NCBI GenBank assembly: GCA_964549615.1
Contig: CAZJVP010000011.1
Span: 1 to 64,000 of the forward strand
DNA length: 64,000 bases
DNA from: CAYVLA01 sp964549615 [NCBI: uncultured Thermococci archaeon]
GTDB taxonomy: Archaea > CAYQAE01 > CAYVLA01
Direction: 5' to 3'
Part shown: positions 1 to 8,257 of the stretch, in pieces
How the letters are laid out: every line of letters begins with the position of its first letter
Position numbering within the stretch: position 1 is the stretch's first letter
Program-made: the position numbers and the translations under genes
The notes under the pieces: generated by a model
What the model saw: the letters and a program-made list of their open reading frames with translations, nothing else
What the model was told of the DNA's origin: nothing
Database searches by the model: none

Positions 1-1
1 C

Positions 2-382
2 AGGGAGGAGATAAACACCCACATCGCAAAGGCCTCGATGCTGATCTCGCTTCTGGAGTTCGTCGAGCGCTTTGGCGCGAACACCGCAAGGCTCTACCGA
101 GACCTGGACGCGATAGAGAAGGTGGAGAAGCAGGCCGAGCAACTCTACGTCGAGGATGATTACGATGGCGCTGCGGAGGTGTTCGAAGAGGTCCACGCCA
201 TGTGGATCGAGGTGAACATGCAGGCGGCAAGGCTGAAGCAGCAATCGCTTTTCTGGGTCTACATGATAGAATGGACTCTGACATCCGCCGTCTTGATCGT
301 ATCCGGCTTCGTTGTGTGGACGCTCATGGTGAAGCGGCGACTCTACCGTGAGGCCCGGACAACGAGGATGCGGGGCGAGTGA
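2..382 (+). CDS. C-terminal part of FGAN/LMVRRRLY-tail membrane protein (copy A, cut by window edge)
   Basis: The reading frame is open from the left edge, so only the last ~126 residues are visible. They hold the family's FGAN motif (LLEFVERFGAN), a charged helical stretch of ~60 residues with regular hydrophobic spacing (probable coiled coil), a single membrane helix beginning VYMIEW, and the basic tail LMVKRRLYREARTTR. This is the same C-terminal module carried by seven other genes in the window. The ectodomain lies outside the window. By topology the tail should be cytoplasmic and the missing N-terminal part extracellular. Function is unknown. Confidence 0.85.
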   Translation, partial: REEINTHIAKASMLISLLEFVERFGANTARLYRDLDAIEKVEKQAEQLYVEDDYDGAAEVFEEVHAMWIEVNMQAARLKQQSLFWVYMIEWTLTSAVLIVSGFVVWTLMVKRRLYREARTTRMRGE

Positions 383-756
383 TGATGAAGCATTACGCTC
401 CACAGCAACGCGCAACCAGTGTAAGAAATAAGAAGACGGATCTCAATCTGTCGACCCGGAATCTGGCGGAGTGTCTGAACCGTCCCAAGCCTAGTAGGCC
501 TAGGAGACTTGATGGGGCAGCTGACCTGGCCAAGGCCATCTTGGCCCAGCAGTATCTGGGTCTTTCCAACAGGAGGCTCAAGGGCTGTTTGAGGTCTCTG
601 TCCGGCATGTTGGGATTGGTGTGTGGCCCGGGTACAAGGAGGTTGCGTAGCCCTCTGGGCAGCTAGGTGCCGGTTGGTCGACCGAGGTCGTGGACGTTGT
701 GTTTCTTGACGAAGAGAGCGGTGACGGATCTGGCAGTATCCGCCGGGCTGGGTGAA
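383..756. other. Intergenic stretch, no gene recognised
   Basis: Both strands carry short open frames here, but none has a plausible ribosome binding site, promoter or recognisable protein motif. The stretch lies between the end of copy A and the 3' end of a minus-strand tRNA gene. Confidence 0.5.
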
Positions 757-853
757 TGGGCCCGCAGGGACTTGAACCCCGGACTTCCGCCCCGTCTACC
801 CGCCCTGAGAGTCGGGCAAAAGGCAGCGTCATAGCCAACTAGACCACGGGCCC
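757..853 (-). tRNA. tRNA gene with probable intron (Val-like body; anticodon uncertain)
   Basis: Read on the minus strand, a 7-bp acceptor stem (GGGCCCG/CGGGCCC, discriminator A) encloses a D-arm (GTC...GAC) and a T-arm (CGGGG-TTCAAGT-CCCTG). The anticodon stem CTGCC/GGCGG is interrupted by about 23 extra bases containing a GCCC/GGGC hairpin, so an archaeal intron is likely. If the intron sits at the canonical 37/38 position the anticodon reads TTG (Gln). The body (GGTCTAG...TATGACG) looks more like archaeal tRNA-Val, and an intron before position 34 would give GAC. I cannot decide between these. CCA is not encoded. Confidence 0.8.
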
Positions 854-925
854 TGTGGGCCGAGCGGGTGGGCCTTCACAAAAATATTACCGTTTGTGCC
901 GGGGGGCGCGGCCGAGGCGAAAGCG

Positions 926-939
926 AGATAACTTTTATT
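926..939 (+). promoter_or_regulatory. TATA-box-like element
   Basis: The AT-rich string gataacttttatt stands out in GC-rich sequence about 30 nt before the ATG at 964. That fits a leaderless or near-leaderless archaeal transcript. Confidence 0.45.
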
Positions 940-963
940 GTTCAGAAGACTTCTTGGAAGAGG

Positions 964-1464
964 ATGTGGAGCCGGATCGAGGAGTACTTCAGGCCGTACC
1001 CGGGCCGGTGGAAGGTGGCCCTGCAGTTCATCCGCCAGGGCCTCTCTGTGAAGGGGGGCACCATCCGAAGCGGGGATGTCGAGATACCGGCCGCTAGCGT
1101 CGCGAGGGCCTGTGGGGTTGACAGGCGCGTGGTGGCCGCGACGGTGGAGTACATCGAGCGTGACGAGTTCATCAGGGGGGTGTTCGAGAATCTGGAGCCT
1201 AGGCTGTTTCTCGCGAAGGCGGGCCCCAAGATGGGTTATGGCGTCATCGAGATCGTGGTCGAGGACCCGTCAGCCCCGGGCATAGTATCCGAGGTCACCA
1301 CCGAGATCTCGCGAAGGGGAATATCCATAAGGCAGGTGGTGGCCGACGATCCCAGGTTCTCCGACCCGGCCGTGCTCACCATAATCACCGACGAACCCCT
1401 CCCCGGTGATCTGTTGACGAAGATCAGGGAGATGCGGGGCGTAGATCACCTGATCATACGCTGA
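964..1464 (+). CDS. ACT-domain predicted regulator (COG2061-like)
   Basis: A 166-residue cytosolic protein. The N-terminal ~75 residues look like a winged-helix unit (VARACGVDRRVVAATVEYI is helix-turn-helix-like). The C-terminal half is an ACT fold (GVIEIVVEDPSAPGIVSEV followed by ISIRQVVADD). Archaeal proteins of this layout are predicted allosteric regulators of amino-acid metabolism, often linked with homoserine dehydrogenase. The ligand is not known here. The ATG at 964 was preferred to an upstream in-frame ATG at 868 because a TATA-like element lies between them. It stands alone, upstream of a gene pair ending in argG. Confidence 0.7.
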   Translation: MWSRIEEYFRPYPGRWKVALQFIRQGLSVKGGTIRSGDVEIPAASVARACGVDRRVVAATVEYIERDEFIRGVFENLEPRLFLAKAGPKMGYGVIEIVVEDPSAPGIVSEVTTEISRRGISIRQVVADDPRFSDPAVLTIITDEPLPGDLLTKIREMRGVDHLIIR

Positions 1465-1560
1465 TTCAAAGTCCTTGTGCCGCAGACCCGGGTGCGAGCC
1501 CAGGGAGGCTGGGGGGAGCCAGGCGGCGCCGGGGCAGGCGATTTTGGGGCCGTGGGAGTT

Positions 1561-1576
1561 AGATAAGATTTTTAAT
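1561..1576 (+). promoter_or_regulatory. TATA box of the gene pair ending in argG
   Basis: agataagatttttaat, centred ~33 nt before the ATG at 1602, is a strong AT-rich element in a GC-rich background. It probably drives 1602-2312 and argG together. Confidence 0.5.
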
Positions 1577-1601
1577 CGTAATCCGAGCCCCGCGGCTCTG
1601 C

Positions 1602-2312
1602 ATGAACTTTCTTGTCGGCCTCCTTTCCGGCCACGCCGACGATGCTACGCATTCCGTGATCGCGCGCTATGGGCGGGGGACCTTCCAAGGCCCGGCTGCG
1701 GACGCCAACGTTTCCGGAGGCAGGCTCAAGATAACGGCCAGCTACCTCTACGTCCCCGTCCTCGGCCAACTTCTGGCCGACCGATGCGAGGCCGACCTTG
1801 CGATTCAGGGGACAGTCATCTCGAAGGCCGACATGGAGGCCCAGCTGAAGGCGCACGGCCTGCGTGTGGTGGAGGTTAAGAAGAAGGGCGGCTTCAAGTA
1901 CAGGGTAGAGGGAGGGCTTTCCGGATCGCAGCTTCGTAGGCTGTATGAGGACCTCTGGGAGGCGGCCATCCTGCTGAAGGCAAAATGCCCCGGGTTCCTC
2001 TTGAGCGCTGCGCAGAACATTCCGAAGCCCAACGACTACAGCGACCCCTCCTTCTGCAGCCTGACGATGCCGGCGACCGAGGACAATCTGAAAGCCGCTT
2101 TCCGATCAATCGTTCCTAGCTTTGAGCCGAGGGCTTTCAGTTCTCTCTCCGTCAGGCACGTGATCAGGATCGACGACATCCTCGTTCCGCAGGAGCTTGC
2201 CGGCAAGCCAGCTTCGATGGTAAGGCTTCTAGCGAAGAGGAAGGGAGTGCTCACCCGGCAGGTGACGGTGGACGGAAGCTCAAGCGAGACCAAGCACGAG
2301 TTCGTTGCCTGA
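1602..2312 (+). CDS. Conserved-looking hypothetical protein upstream of argG
   Basis: 236 residues, no membrane segment or signal peptide, mixed alpha/beta composition. The N-terminal half contains MNFLVGLLSGHADDATHS and a basic patch (VVEVKKKGGFKYRVEGG). The C-terminal half has IRIDDILVPQELAG. I do not recognise the family. A TATA box precedes the ATG and the stop lies 9 nt before argG, so the two are probably cotranscribed. A role connected to arginine metabolism is possible only by context. Base composition matches the surrounding core genes, so it is likely a resident gene. Confidence 0.7.
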   Translation: MNFLVGLLSGHADDATHSVIARYGRGTFQGPAADANVSGGRLKITASYLYVPVLGQLLADRCEADLAIQGTVISKADMEAQLKAHGLRVVEVKKKGGFKYRVEGGLSGSQLRRLYEDLWEAAILLKAKCPGFLLSAAQNIPKPNDYSDPSFCSLTMPATEDNLKAAFRSIVPSFEPRAFSSLSVRHVIRIDDILVPQELAGKPASMVRLLAKRKGVLTRQVTVDGSSSETKHEFVA

Positions 2313-2321
2313 GGGATCGGA

Positions 2322-3545
2322 ATGGTGGAAACTCCTAGCAAGATAGACAGGATCGTGTTGGCCTATTCGGGCGGACTCGACACGAGCGTGGCCGTGAAGT
2401 GGTTGCAAGAAAAGTACTCGGCCGAGGTCGTCACCCTGACGTTGGATGTCGGACAGAGGGACGTGGACCTAGAGGCTGCGAGGCAGAAGGCCTTGCGGCT
2501 TGGCGCGGTGGACGCGATCTGCCTTGACGCGAAGGATGAGTTTTTCTCGGGTTACATTACTCCTGCAATAAGGGCGAACGCCCTGTACGAGGGTGCCTAT
2601 CCGGTCAGCACCGCCCTGACGCGCCCGCTCATCGCACAGCACCTGGTCGAGACCGCCCACAAGTTCGGGGCACAGGCCGTCTCACACGGGTGCACGGGGA
2701 AGGGAAACGACCAGGTCAGGATGGATGTGACGATCAGGTCGTTGGACCCCGACCTCAAGATAATCGCTCCGGCAAGGGAATGGTCCTTCGGGAGAATTGA
2801 AGAGATAGAGTACGCGAGAAAGAAGGGGATACCGGTCCCGGTCCGCGCCAAGAGCCCCTACAGCACGGACGAGAACCTGTGGGGAAGGTCGGTCGAGTGC
2901 GGCATCTTGGAGCAGCCAGACAAGGAGCCTCCGGCGGATGCCTACGCGCTGACGGCTGACCCGAGGAAGGCGCCCGACGAGCCGGAGTACATGACGCTCG
3001 CCTTCGAGAAGGGCGTGCCCGTGAAGCTGAACGGAAAATCGATGGGAGGGGTTGAGCTCGTCCAGGCGGTCGCCTCAGTTGCGGGCAGGCACGGGGTGGG
3101 CCGGATCGACCACATTGAGAACCGAGTCGTCGGGCTGAAGTCGCGCGAGATCTACGAATGCCCGGCCGCAACAGTCATACTTGCGGCGCATTCGGACCTT
3201 GAGAAGTACGTCCTGACACGGCGCGAGCGCAGCTTCAAGGAGACGGCCGATCGCGAGTGGACTAACCTGGTCTACGGCGGGTTGTGGACTGAGCCGCTTA
3301 GGGAATCCTTGCAGTGGCTGTGCGAGAGGCTGAACGAGCCGGTTAGCGGCGAGGTCAGGATGAAGCTCTACAAGGGCCACGCCTCGGTCGTCGGGAGATC
3401 CTCGGAGAACGCTCTCTACGACATCGGGATGGCAACCTACGAGAGGGAGAAGGACACCTTCGACCACAGATCCGCCGTCGGATTCATCGACCTTTGGGGG
3501 CTCGAGGCGAGGACGGCCAGCAGGGTAAGGTCGAGAAAGACCTAG
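2322..3545 (+). CDS. argG: Argininosuccinate synthase
   Basis: 407 residues, the usual family length. It condenses citrulline and aspartate using ATP to give argininosuccinate in arginine biosynthesis. The N-type ATP pyrophosphatase P-loop AYSGGLDTSVA lies at about residue 13. The family hallmarks ARSKSPYSTDENLWG-like (AKSPYSTDENLWGRS) and the SHGCTGKGNDQVR segment are present. It follows the hypothetical gene by 9 nt. The last 4 bases overlap the end of the convergent gene at 3542. Confidence 0.96.
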   Translation: MVETPSKIDRIVLAYSGGLDTSVAVKWLQEKYSAEVVTLTLDVGQRDVDLEAARQKALRLGAVDAICLDAKDEFFSGYITPAIRANALYEGAYPVSTALTRPLIAQHLVETAHKFGAQAVSHGCTGKGNDQVRMDVTIRSLDPDLKIIAPAREWSFGRIEEIEYARKKGIPVPVRAKSPYSTDENLWGRSVECGILEQPDKEPPADAYALTADPRKAPDEPEYMTLAFEKGVPVKLNGKSMGGVELVQAVASVAGRHGVGRIDHIENRVVGLKSREIYECPAATVILAAHSDLEKYVLTRRERSFKETADREWTNLVYGGLWTEPLRESLQWLCERLNEPVSGEVRMKLYKGHASVVGRSSENALYDIGMATYEREKDTFDHRSAVGFIDLWGLEARTASRVRSRKT

Positions 3546-4327
3546 CGCCTTGGCCTTGGGGGCCCTGGGATCGGCGTGGTTGCCCTGATGGCAGCGTCCA
3601 GCGCATTACTCACCTTCGTCGCCTCGTCCACCAGGCCTTTGGGCGCGTAGGCAAGGCGTCTCACGACCTTGCCCCTCCTCCACGTCCATCTAACGTAGCC
3701 CAGGGGCTCGAGGTACTCGGACGCCTCAAGACGGATCTGCACGGCCCGGTCAAGGTCGTAGCGAAGCCGTAGCACCAGCCGCCTCACCTGCGCGGCTATC
3801 TCATCCCCCCTCATGCCCTCGCGGTCGATCCTGCTGGACAGCGCTCTGTAGAACTCGTTTGCGACATCGCGCGGGAAAACCAGAGGGTGAAACGGGCCAC
3901 CTCTATACATCCTGTAGAGAACAGTCCTGGCTTCCTTCCTGGAGATGGGATTTCCCGGCAGGTCAAAGGCCAGTTCGCGGCTCCTGGCGAGGTGCCGCAT
4001 CACGGATTGCTCGAGGCAGTCGTCGACCATTGCGTCCAGGTTTGCATACAGCGCCTCTGCCACGGAGCACTCGAGTTCCTCCAACCTGATGCGAAGATCG
4101 TCCAACCTTGACTGATAAAGGAAGGTCTCGTACTGCGTGGTCGCGGATCTTCGTTGCGCCACGTAGGACAGCCTCGCCCTCTCCTTCAGGATCCTGCTTT
4201 GCTCGGCCCTGAAGGGCTCAAGGAGGCTTGGCAGGCGGTTCCAGGACCGGCTCCGCTGATGGACCGGCCGCCCCTGCTCCGCCGAATCCGGATTGGCGGG
4301 CTGGGGTCGACCGAGCTCCAGGACCAT
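3542..4327 (-). CDS. Hypothetical protein with coiled-coil N-terminal half
   Basis: 261 residues, unrecognised. After a proline-rich leader the region ~35-110 is strongly helical and charged (FRAEQSRILKERARLSYVAQ, then RLDDLRIRLEELE), compatible with a coiled coil. The C-terminal ~100 residues are arginine-rich (LRYDLDRAVQIRLEASEYL) and end in a proline/arginine tail. No signal peptide or membrane helix. It converges on argG. The ATG at 4327 is only a few bases from an AT-rich element, so the true start may be a little downstream; the next good candidate is the GTG at 4162. Confidence 0.55.
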   Translation of the reverse strand: MVLELGRPQPANPDSAEQGRPVHQRSRSWNRLPSLLEPFRAEQSRILKERARLSYVAQRRSATTQYETFLYQSRLDDLRIRLEELECSVAEALYANLDAMVDDCLEQSVMRHLARSRELAFDLPGNPISRKEARTVLYRMYRGGPFHPLVFPRDVANEFYRALSSRIDREGMRGDEIAAQVRRLVLRLRYDLDRAVQIRLEASEYLEPLGYVRWTWRRGKVVRRLAYAPKGLVDEATKVSNALDAAIRATTPIPGPPRPRR

Positions 4328-4329
4328 TT

Positions 4330-4341
4330 CATTTATATTGC
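4330..4341. promoter_or_regulatory. AT-rich TATA-like element between divergent genes
   Basis: catttatattg is the only AT-rich run between the minus-strand gene ending upstream and the plus-strand gene at 4367. The distance to the GTG at 4367 (about 30 nt) suits a leaderless plus-strand transcript. Confidence 0.45.
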
Positions 4342-4366
4342 AGGCACCGGGCTTAAAAAGATTGAA

Positions 4367-4519
4367 GTGATCGCGGTGGCAGGGTTCCTATCTTACCTCT
4401 TGCTCCAAGCTGGAAGGGGAAAGCTCTTTCCGGACTTCAAGCAGCCCATAATCTTGTTCGTGTTGTTCGCAGCCATGGCAGCCCTGATAGTCTACGCCTA
4501 CATCTCTAGGGAGAAATAG
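4367..4519 (+). CDS. Small two-helix membrane protein
   Basis: A 50-residue protein too short for routine ORF lists in this frame. Two hydrophobic segments (IAVAGFLSYLLLQAG and IILFVLFAAMAALIVYAY) are separated by a charged turn (RGKLFPDFKQP), and the C-terminus SREK is basic. The frame is open further upstream, but the upstream part is arginine/proline-rich and lies antisense to the neighbouring gene. The GTG at 4367 is ~30 nt after a TATA-like element and is the better start. Function unknown. The following gene, argS, is on the other strand. Confidence 0.55.
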   Translation: MIAVAGFLSYLLLQAGRGKLFPDFKQPIILFVLFAAMAALIVYAYISREK

Positions 4520-4548
4520 GGCCTCGTTTGCCGTGCCACCGGGGACCG

Positions 4549-6297
4549 TCATATCTCGTCGGGTGCGGCTATACCCAGTAGATCAAGAAGTTGCGATAGG
4601 ACCGTCCGCACGGATTTCACCAGGGCGAGCCGTGCGCTTCTCAGCGGTTCGGCTTCCTGAAGGACCCTGTGCTGCATGTAGAACTTGCTGAAGAGCGAGG
4701 AAACCTCCAGGGCATGTTCTGCCAGGTAGTTGGGCTTCATATCGTTGGCGCTTCTTGCGATGATCCCGGGGGTGCGGGCCAGCGACCAGATCAGGTTTCG
4801 CTCCTCAGCGGTCGAGAGCAGGTCGATCCGTTCTGGCTTGAATCCCTCCGCGTTGCGCAGGATGCTGGAGGCCCTGGCGCACGCGTACTGGACGTAGGCC
4901 GAGGAGTCCCCAACGAAGTTTATGGCCTCCTCCCACCGAAACGATATGCTCTTGTTTGGGTCGACCTTCAGGATGTTAAACTTCACGGCCCCAAGTCCCA
5001 CCTGCGCGGCAATCGACGCTATCTTGTCCGGCGGAAGGCCGGTGCGCCTGTCAAGGACCTCCTTCTCGGACCTCCTGATCGCCTCGTCCATGACCTCATC
5101 TAGGGGCACGGTTTGGCCCCGCCTCGTCGACATCTTCTTGCCTCCCTCGTATGTGACGAAGGAGTAGAATGCCGCGCGTAGGTCCTTGGAGTGGCCGAGC
5201 ATCCTCAGGATCGCATCAAGCTCGGCAAACTCGCGTTTGTGGTCCTCGCCCAGTACGTTGACGAAAAGGCTCCCATCCCTGAACTTCCACTCGTGGTAGG
5301 CTATGTCCCTGAGAGTGTATGTGGACGAGCCGTCGCTCTTGATCAGCGTGACCTGTCGAGACTTCCTCCTGGGGAGTCCGAGCGAGGTGAGGTCCAGCCC
5401 CACGGATCCATCGGGGTTTTCCAATAAAAGCCCCTTGGACCTCAGCCGGCTCAGTATCCCTGGCAACGAACCGTCCTCGACGAACTGGCTCTCGGGCGTT
5501 ATCTCGTCAAACTCTATCCCCAGCCTAGAGAGGGTCTGGAGCTGGCCTTCAAGGCATCCCTTCGACAGCGAGCGAAGCGCGCCCAGGATCTTGGGGTCCT
5601 TGTGGGCTGCCGACTCAAGCTCTCCCACCTCGGCCCGGGCGTTGGGATCTTCCGCCACCTTCGCCATCGCCGGAACGTAGGTGAAGAGCGTCTGGAAGTC
5701 CTTCTTCGACGAGTACTTCGCGTATCTCTTGCGCAGCCTCTCGGAAGATATGCCTTTTCTCTGCCCCCAGTAGAGGACGACGATCTGATGCCCCATGTCG
5801 TTCAGCAGGTAGAGCCGGCGCACCTTCCAGCCCATGTAGGCATAGATCCGGGAGAGCGAATCACCGAGCAGGGAGTTCCTGGACCTGGCGATGTTGATGG
5901 GACCCGTTGGGTTGACGCTCGTGTGTTCGAGCACCAGTGTGCCCGGCGAGGTCTCTGGGCGTCCAAAGTCGCGTCCTCTTTGCAGTATCTCGGATACGAC
6001 GCTGGGGGCGAAGCGGTCCCACTCGATGAAGAAGTTCAGGTAACCCCTCACCGCCTCGACCCTGCGGATCATCTCGTGCTTGGGGAGGGAGGCAGCCACG
6101 CCCTCGGCGGTTCGCACCGGATCCTTGCCCGCGGAGGACGCTGCCTTCATCACGATTGTTGTCGAAAGATCACCAAAGGCCTTCTGCGTGCGGTCAGAGA
6201 TCTCGAGGGAACTCGGTTCGACCTCGATTCCTTGCCTGGCAAGGGCATGCGAGATCGAATCGGCCAGAGCCTTCTTGACTTGCGTCAGAGGATCCAT
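4549..6297 (-). CDS. argS: Arginyl-tRNA synthetase
   Basis: 582 residues. Charges tRNA-Arg. Domain order is class-I ArgRS: Add1-like N-terminal domain (~1-110), Rossmann catalytic core, and the C-terminal DALR anticodon-binding domain ending in LDLLGI. The KMSKS loop is present as KKMSTRRGQ. The first signature is unusual: where HIGH or HIGR is expected the sequence reads NPTGPINIARSRNSLLGD, so the first histidine is replaced by asparagine. Last gene of the minus-strand operon rpoH-prf1-argS; the gap to prf1 is 8 nt. Confidence 0.94.
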   Translation of the reverse strand: MDPLTQVKKALADSISHALARQGIEVEPSSLEISDRTQKAFGDLSTTIVMKAASSAGKDPVRTAEGVAASLPKHEMIRRVEAVRGYLNFFIEWDRFAPSVVSEILQRGRDFGRPETSPGTLVLEHTSVNPTGPINIARSRNSLLGDSLSRIYAYMGWKVRRLYLLNDMGHQIVVLYWGQRKGISSERLRKRYAKYSSKKDFQTLFTYVPAMAKVAEDPNARAEVGELESAAHKDPKILGALRSLSKGCLEGQLQTLSRLGIEFDEITPESQFVEDGSLPGILSRLRSKGLLLENPDGSVGLDLTSLGLPRRKSRQVTLIKSDGSSTYTLRDIAYHEWKFRDGSLFVNVLGEDHKREFAELDAILRMLGHSKDLRAAFYSFVTYEGGKKMSTRRGQTVPLDEVMDEAIRRSEKEVLDRRTGLPPDKIASIAAQVGLGAVKFNILKVDPNKSISFRWEEAINFVGDSSAYVQYACARASSILRNAEGFKPERIDLLSTAEERNLIWSLARTPGIIARSANDMKPNYLAEHALEVSSLFSKFYMQHRVLQEAEPLRSARLALVKSVRTVLSQLLDLLGIAAPDEI

Positions 6298-6305
6298 ATT
6301 CGCAC

Positions 6306-7544
6306 CTAGCTGGGCTTGTACCTCAAGATGGCGCCGATTCCTCCGAAGGCCATCAGGAGTTGCCGTCCCTCCTCGGTATCCGTTGAGATCAGCTGAGCAT
6401 CGGCCTTGGATTGCTCCGCCTTCTCGATGAGGGCGTCATCGAGGTCCTTGACCGCATCCAGGGCCATCTGGCCCGTCTGGCAGGCAGGGCAGCGTGCCTG
6501 CTCCGGAGGAAGCTCGGCGTTGTTCGGGCCGTCCAAAACCCTCTCAAGCTTCTGGCCGCATGCGGAGCAGCGGTATGTGGCGAGCCACTTCTTCACTCCC
6601 TCCGAGACGAGCAGGGTCTGCACGGCGCCCATGTCAAGCATCCGCATGATCTCGTTGATGCCGTAGGCTGCGAGGCCGTCCTTGGCGACCTCCTCCAGGA
6701 ATCGGGCAACCACTTTCTTCTCGGCCATGACGGAGAGATCTGAGAGCGCATCGCGGGCGACGTTCACGATCTCCCTGAGCCCATCCTCGTCCGTGTAGGC
6801 GACGTCGAAAAGGTCCACCACCTTCTGCTTCAGCTCGTTGGACATATAGGGGCCCTTCATGAAGTCTTCCTTCGTCGGGGACGGCCCTCCAACCAGGATC
6901 CCCTTCAGTCCTTGTATCTGCGAGAAAGCCGTGTTGGCCGCCTCCCCGATCCTGTTGAAGAACTCCACCGCCGCCGCCTCCCTTAGCCTCTCGAACCTCC
7001 TGGAGGACTGCCCTCCGGCCTTGAACTTGCCTGGCACGCCCGACGTCAGCTTCCTGAGTTTCTCGATCCTCTTCCCGTTAAGGAGGCCCAGGGTGGCCTC
7101 TCGGCGGTCAAGGACCAGGATGCCGAAGATCTCCTTCTCCTTCAGCACCTCCTCAAGGGGATCCAACACGAACTCCTGGAGGCATCTGTAGAGGCTGACC
7201 GTGACGGGCTCGGGGGGGTTGAGCGCGTAGAGCCTTATGTCCGCGACGCCCTCCTTGTCGCTGACGTTGCCGCAGAAGATGACGAGCCCGCCCTTCGGGG
7301 TGGTGCGGTAGAGCTTGAGAAACTGTGAGATCTTCTCCAGTGCCGCGAGCACGTTCTTCCTCGTCGTTTTGGACTTGATGTTGGAGGCCGTGGAGTATTC
7401 GTCCCTAACCCTCTGGGCCACCAGATTGATGTCGTATCCGTCCGGGATGTAGATGGAGATCAGTTCCGTGTGCCTGCCGCGATAGGATCTGAGCTGGCTC
7501 AGGGTCTTCTTGAGCCTGTGCTTCTCTAGCGTAGACTTGTCCAA
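6306..7544 (-). CDS. prf1: Peptide chain release factor aRF1
   Basis: 412 residues, normal for archaeal/eukaryotic class-1 release factors. Recognises all three stop codons and triggers peptidyl-tRNA hydrolysis. The stop-codon motif NIKS is at residues 55-58 and the catalytic GGQ at about 177-179 (KAGGQSSRRF). The C-terminal domain carries a CxxC...CxxC zinc-binding pair (CSACGQ and CPACQT). It sits between rpoH (20 nt upstream) and argS (8 nt downstream), so transcription, tRNA charging and termination are linked in one operon. Confidence 0.96.
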   Translation of the reverse strand: MDKSTLEKHRLKKTLSQLRSYRGRHTELISIYIPDGYDINLVAQRVRDEYSTASNIKSKTTRKNVLAALEKISQFLKLYRTTPKGGLVIFCGNVSDKEGVADIRLYALNPPEPVTVSLYRCLQEFVLDPLEEVLKEKEIFGILVLDRREATLGLLNGKRIEKLRKLTSGVPGKFKAGGQSSRRFERLREAAAVEFFNRIGEAANTAFSQIQGLKGILVGGPSPTKEDFMKGPYMSNELKQKVVDLFDVAYTDEDGLREIVNVARDALSDLSVMAEKKVVARFLEEVAKDGLAAYGINEIMRMLDMGAVQTLLVSEGVKKWLATYRCSACGQKLERVLDGPNNAELPPEQARCPACQTGQMALDAVKDLDDALIEKAEQSKADAQLISTDTEEGRQLLMAFGGIGAILRYKPS

Positions 7545-7564
7545 TCAGCTGACCCCCGGGCAGG

Positions 7565-8095
7565 TCACGCCCCGACTACGAGCCTGTAGTAGATCGACGT
7601 TCCGGCGGTTGGGCTGCGTCTGTAGATCCGCACCACGTCCCCGGGCTTTCCTCCGAGGATCTTGATGACCGGATCGGTCCGCCTGATCTTCGGAAGCTGG
7701 GAGAGCTCGATCTTCAGCTCGTTGGCGAGCCTCGCCTTCTCATCCTCGCTGAGGATCTCGTGCTTCGGCACCAACTCGTGCTGTAGTATGTCGATGAGCA
7801 CGTTGCGCATGCTCATGTACCTTATGCCCTCCTCAGCCACGACCTTCTTGGCCTGGGGGGTGAGAGGCGCGTCGGAGACGATGTGGACCTCGTTGGCCTT
7901 CTCCTTCTCCGCTCGCTTGAGTAGGGACCTTATCTCCGATACCCCGATTGACTTCTCGCTCGTGATGACCTTGATGATGATCTTCTCGTCTTCGTACGTG
8001 CCGATGAGCTCCTTGCCGCTCCGGACGATGGAATAGCCATCGTCCTCGAACTTCTGGATCGTCCTTCTAAGCATCTCCTCTTCCGCAAGTGGCAA
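7565..8095 (-). CDS. rpoH: RNA polymerase subunit RpoH with an N-terminal Rpb5-jaw-like domain
   Basis: The C-terminal ~75 residues are classic RpoH/Rpb5 assembly domain: HELVPKHEILSEDEK, LPKIRRTDPV, GGKPGDVVRIYRRSPTAG, YYRLV. Archaeal RpoH is normally just this domain (~80 residues). Here about 100 further residues precede it. They match the eukaryotic Rpb5 jaw in order and pattern: a TIQKF..DGY start, IGVSEIRSLLKRAEKEKANE, then LTPQAKK (human: MTPSAKQ). The start is uncertain: TTG at 8095 (GGAAGG upstream), ATG at 8074, or an ATG at 8137 that lies too near the TATA box. First gene of the rpoH-prf1-argS operon and not beside rpoB. Confidence 0.9.
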   Translation of the reverse strand: MPLAEEEMLRRTIQKFEDDGYSIVRSGKELIGTYEDEKIIIKVITSEKSIGVSEIRSLLKRAEKEKANEVHIVSDAPLTPQAKKVVAEEGIRYMSMRNVLIDILQHELVPKHEILSEDEKARLANELKIELSQLPKIRRTDPVIKILGGKPGDVVRIYRRSPTAGTSIYYRLVVGA

Positions 8096-8141
8096 GGCTA
8101 AACCTTCCGGTGGTCTGTTGCGAATTCGCTCGGCCATCGCG

Positions 8142-8153
8142 TTCTTATATGTA
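8142..8153 (-). promoter_or_regulatory. TATA box of the rpoH-prf1-argS operon
   Basis: On the minus strand the string acatataagaac is a good archaeal TATA box. Transcription would begin near 8120, giving a ~25-nt leader to the TTG at 8095 or ~46 nt to the ATG at 8074. Confidence 0.55.
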
Positions 8154-8257
8154 TCACCGTCAGGCCTCTTGGGGACCGGGCGCGGCAGGGCCGCACAACA
8201 TGGCCGTTTAACGTTCATGCTTCCCGGCAGTCCACATCTGACGCGCACGAGGTGAGA

